This document shows positions 5,814-6,623 of a stretch of DNA of 6,623 nucleotides, in pieces. The stretch covers positions 1 through 6,623 of the forward strand of contig JAQUQY010000079.1 in assembly GCA_028715865.1 (NCBI GenBank), written 5' to 3'. A program made the translations under genes and the position numbers. Positions within the stretch are counted from its first letter, which is position 1; every line of letters starts with the position of its first letter. Below the pieces are notes generated by a model. That model searched no databases, had not been told where the DNA came from, and saw only the letters and a list, made by a program, of their open reading frames with translations. The stretch is from Syntrophales bacterium (GTDB taxonomy: Bacteria > Desulfobacterota > Syntrophia > Syntrophales > UBA2210).

Positions 5814-6623
5814 TCACATGGCGAATCCAATGGTAAACTCCCAGCGGCTGGGCGACTCCCCCTCTTTCCTGTCAAGAACATGTCCCCATTCAAGCCTGAA
5901 AGGGCCTATGGGAGAGTTCCAGCGCACTCCGACACCTGCCGTATGTCGCATATCGCTGAAGTGAAAGCCGCTCTCCCAGGTATTTCCGGTGTCGTAGAAG
6001 ACGACTCCCCTTATGCCGGCGTCCTTTAAAATCGGGAAAAGAACCTCGGCGCTGTAAAGCATCATTGTTTTTCCGCCAATAACATCCCTGTTTTCAGGAT
6101 CAAGGGGGCCCACTTCACGAAGACCCCTTAGAGAATCGATTCCGCCCAGGTAATAACGCTCGTAAATGGGGACCTCCTTCCCCTCGTTTCCATGAATAAG
6201 CCCGAACTCACCCCTTACGCTGAAAACGTTGTCAAAGGGAAGGGCAACGTACCATCGAGTTTCGGCGCCGTATCTGGTATAGCTGGCATCGCCCTGGAGA
6301 AAGGTGCCCGTGTGTTCCACGGAGACGGTGTTTCTCGACCCCTGCGACGGGTACATCCAGGGAGTGCTCGTGTCACGTACCAGCGTTGCCGTAAGGCCGC
6401 TGGAGGTGCTTTTTCCTTCCTGGGCCCTGATGAACCTCGATGCCCAGGGTGAAATATCCTTCACATTATTTTCGGCTAACCGGTAACCTATATAACCATC
6501 AACGTACTCAAAGAGACGATAGCCCAGCGTCCCGGCGAAACCCTTGGTTTCAACATCATAGCTGTCACGCTCCCTCCAGGTGTCCCATGCTTCCACCTTG
6601 CTCCAGAGGGGAATGTCAAAAAG
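5814..6623 (-). CDS. bamA: Outer membrane protein assembly factor BamA, C-terminal part (truncated by window edge)
   Basis: Omp85-family beta-barrel, the core of the BAM complex that folds and inserts outer-membrane proteins. The last 269 residues are present and cover most of the 16-stranded barrel; the POTRA domains and the start lie outside. The frame runs open to the window edge, so an apparent GTG start at 6596 is only internal. Visible family features are RDTSTPWMYPSQGSRN (83-98 of the fragment), YLGGIDSLRGL (158-168), which matches the conserved VRGF motif of barrel loop 6 with its Arg kept but VxxF changed to LxxL, VVFYDTGNTW (207-216), and RHTAGVGVRWNSPIGPFRLEWG (226-247). The C-terminal beta-signal reads WEFTIGFAM; the final residue is Met, where an aromatic is usual. 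The stop is a tandem TGATGA. TamA or another Omp85 protein is possible in principle, but the skp-lpxD neighbourhood points to BamA. Confidence 0.93.
   Translation of the reverse strand, partial: LFDIPLWSKVEAWDTWRERDSYDVETKGFAGTLGYRLFEYVDGYIGYRLAENNVKDISPWASRFIRAQEGKSTSSGLTATLVRDTSTPWMYPSQGSRNTVSVEHTGTFLQGDASYTRYGAETRWYVALPFDNVFSVRGEFGLIHGNEGKEVPIYERYYLGGIDSLRGLREVGPLDPENRDVIGGKTMMLYSAEVLFPILKDAGIRGVVFYDTGNTWESGFHFSDMRHTAGVGVRWNSPIGPFRLEWGHVLDRKEGESPSRWEFTIGFAM

Noticed and set aside
5611..5817. A 68-codon minus-strand open frame across the bamA-skp spacer
   Set aside because: It lies inside the palindromic repeat and its reading is explained by the repeat sequence; such elements often give spurious short ORFs.

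Overview
The window is one unidirectional cluster on the minus strand from a Gram-negative (diderm) bacterium. It holds the outer-membrane biogenesis and lipid A core. Read in the direction of transcription (high to low coordinates) the order is: 3' end of bamA, skp/ompH, lpxD, lpxA, a Gfo/Idh/MocA-family oxidoreductase, lpxB, and the 5' end of msbA. Both outer genes are cut by the window edges. No tRNA, rRNA, CRISPR array or transposase gene was seen, and no gene-free stretch exceeds 300 bases.

The genes fit one task. BamA and Skp assemble and chaperone outer-membrane proteins. LpxA and LpxD attach the first two hydroxyacyl chains to the UDP-sugar, LpxB condenses the disaccharide, and MsbA flips the finished lipid A-core. 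The oxidoreductase between lpxA and lpxB sits where gnnA lies in bacteria that make the 3-amino sugar UDP-GlcNAc3N, but no gnnB-type aminotransferase is visible here. The expected neighbours fabZ (between lpxD and lpxA) and lpxI/lpxH are also absent from the window.

The organism is probably a member of the former Deltaproteobacteria (Desulfobacterota and relatives, perhaps Syntrophales-like). I infer this from the oxidoreductase in the lpxA-lpxB interval and from an intergenic palindromic repeat whose ends I associate from memory with such genomes. No search was run to confirm it.

Region by region: 5814-6623 is the bamA beta-barrel end; 5593-5813 is a spacer filled by a repeat with 17-bp inverted termini plus the skp ribosome site and an AT-rich palindrome; 5065-5592 is skp; 4802-5064 is a 263-bp spacer with an inverted repeat and no convincing gene; 2977-4801 is lpxD and lpxA, 7 bp apart; 1986-2939 is the oxidoreductase; 1832-1985 is a spacer with a probable intrinsic terminator or attenuator; 1-1831 is lpxB and msbA, joined by a 1-base TAATG overlap. 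I see no wholly new system. The points most worth checking are the repeat element, the lone GnnA-like gene, the terminator inside the cluster and the missing fabZ.
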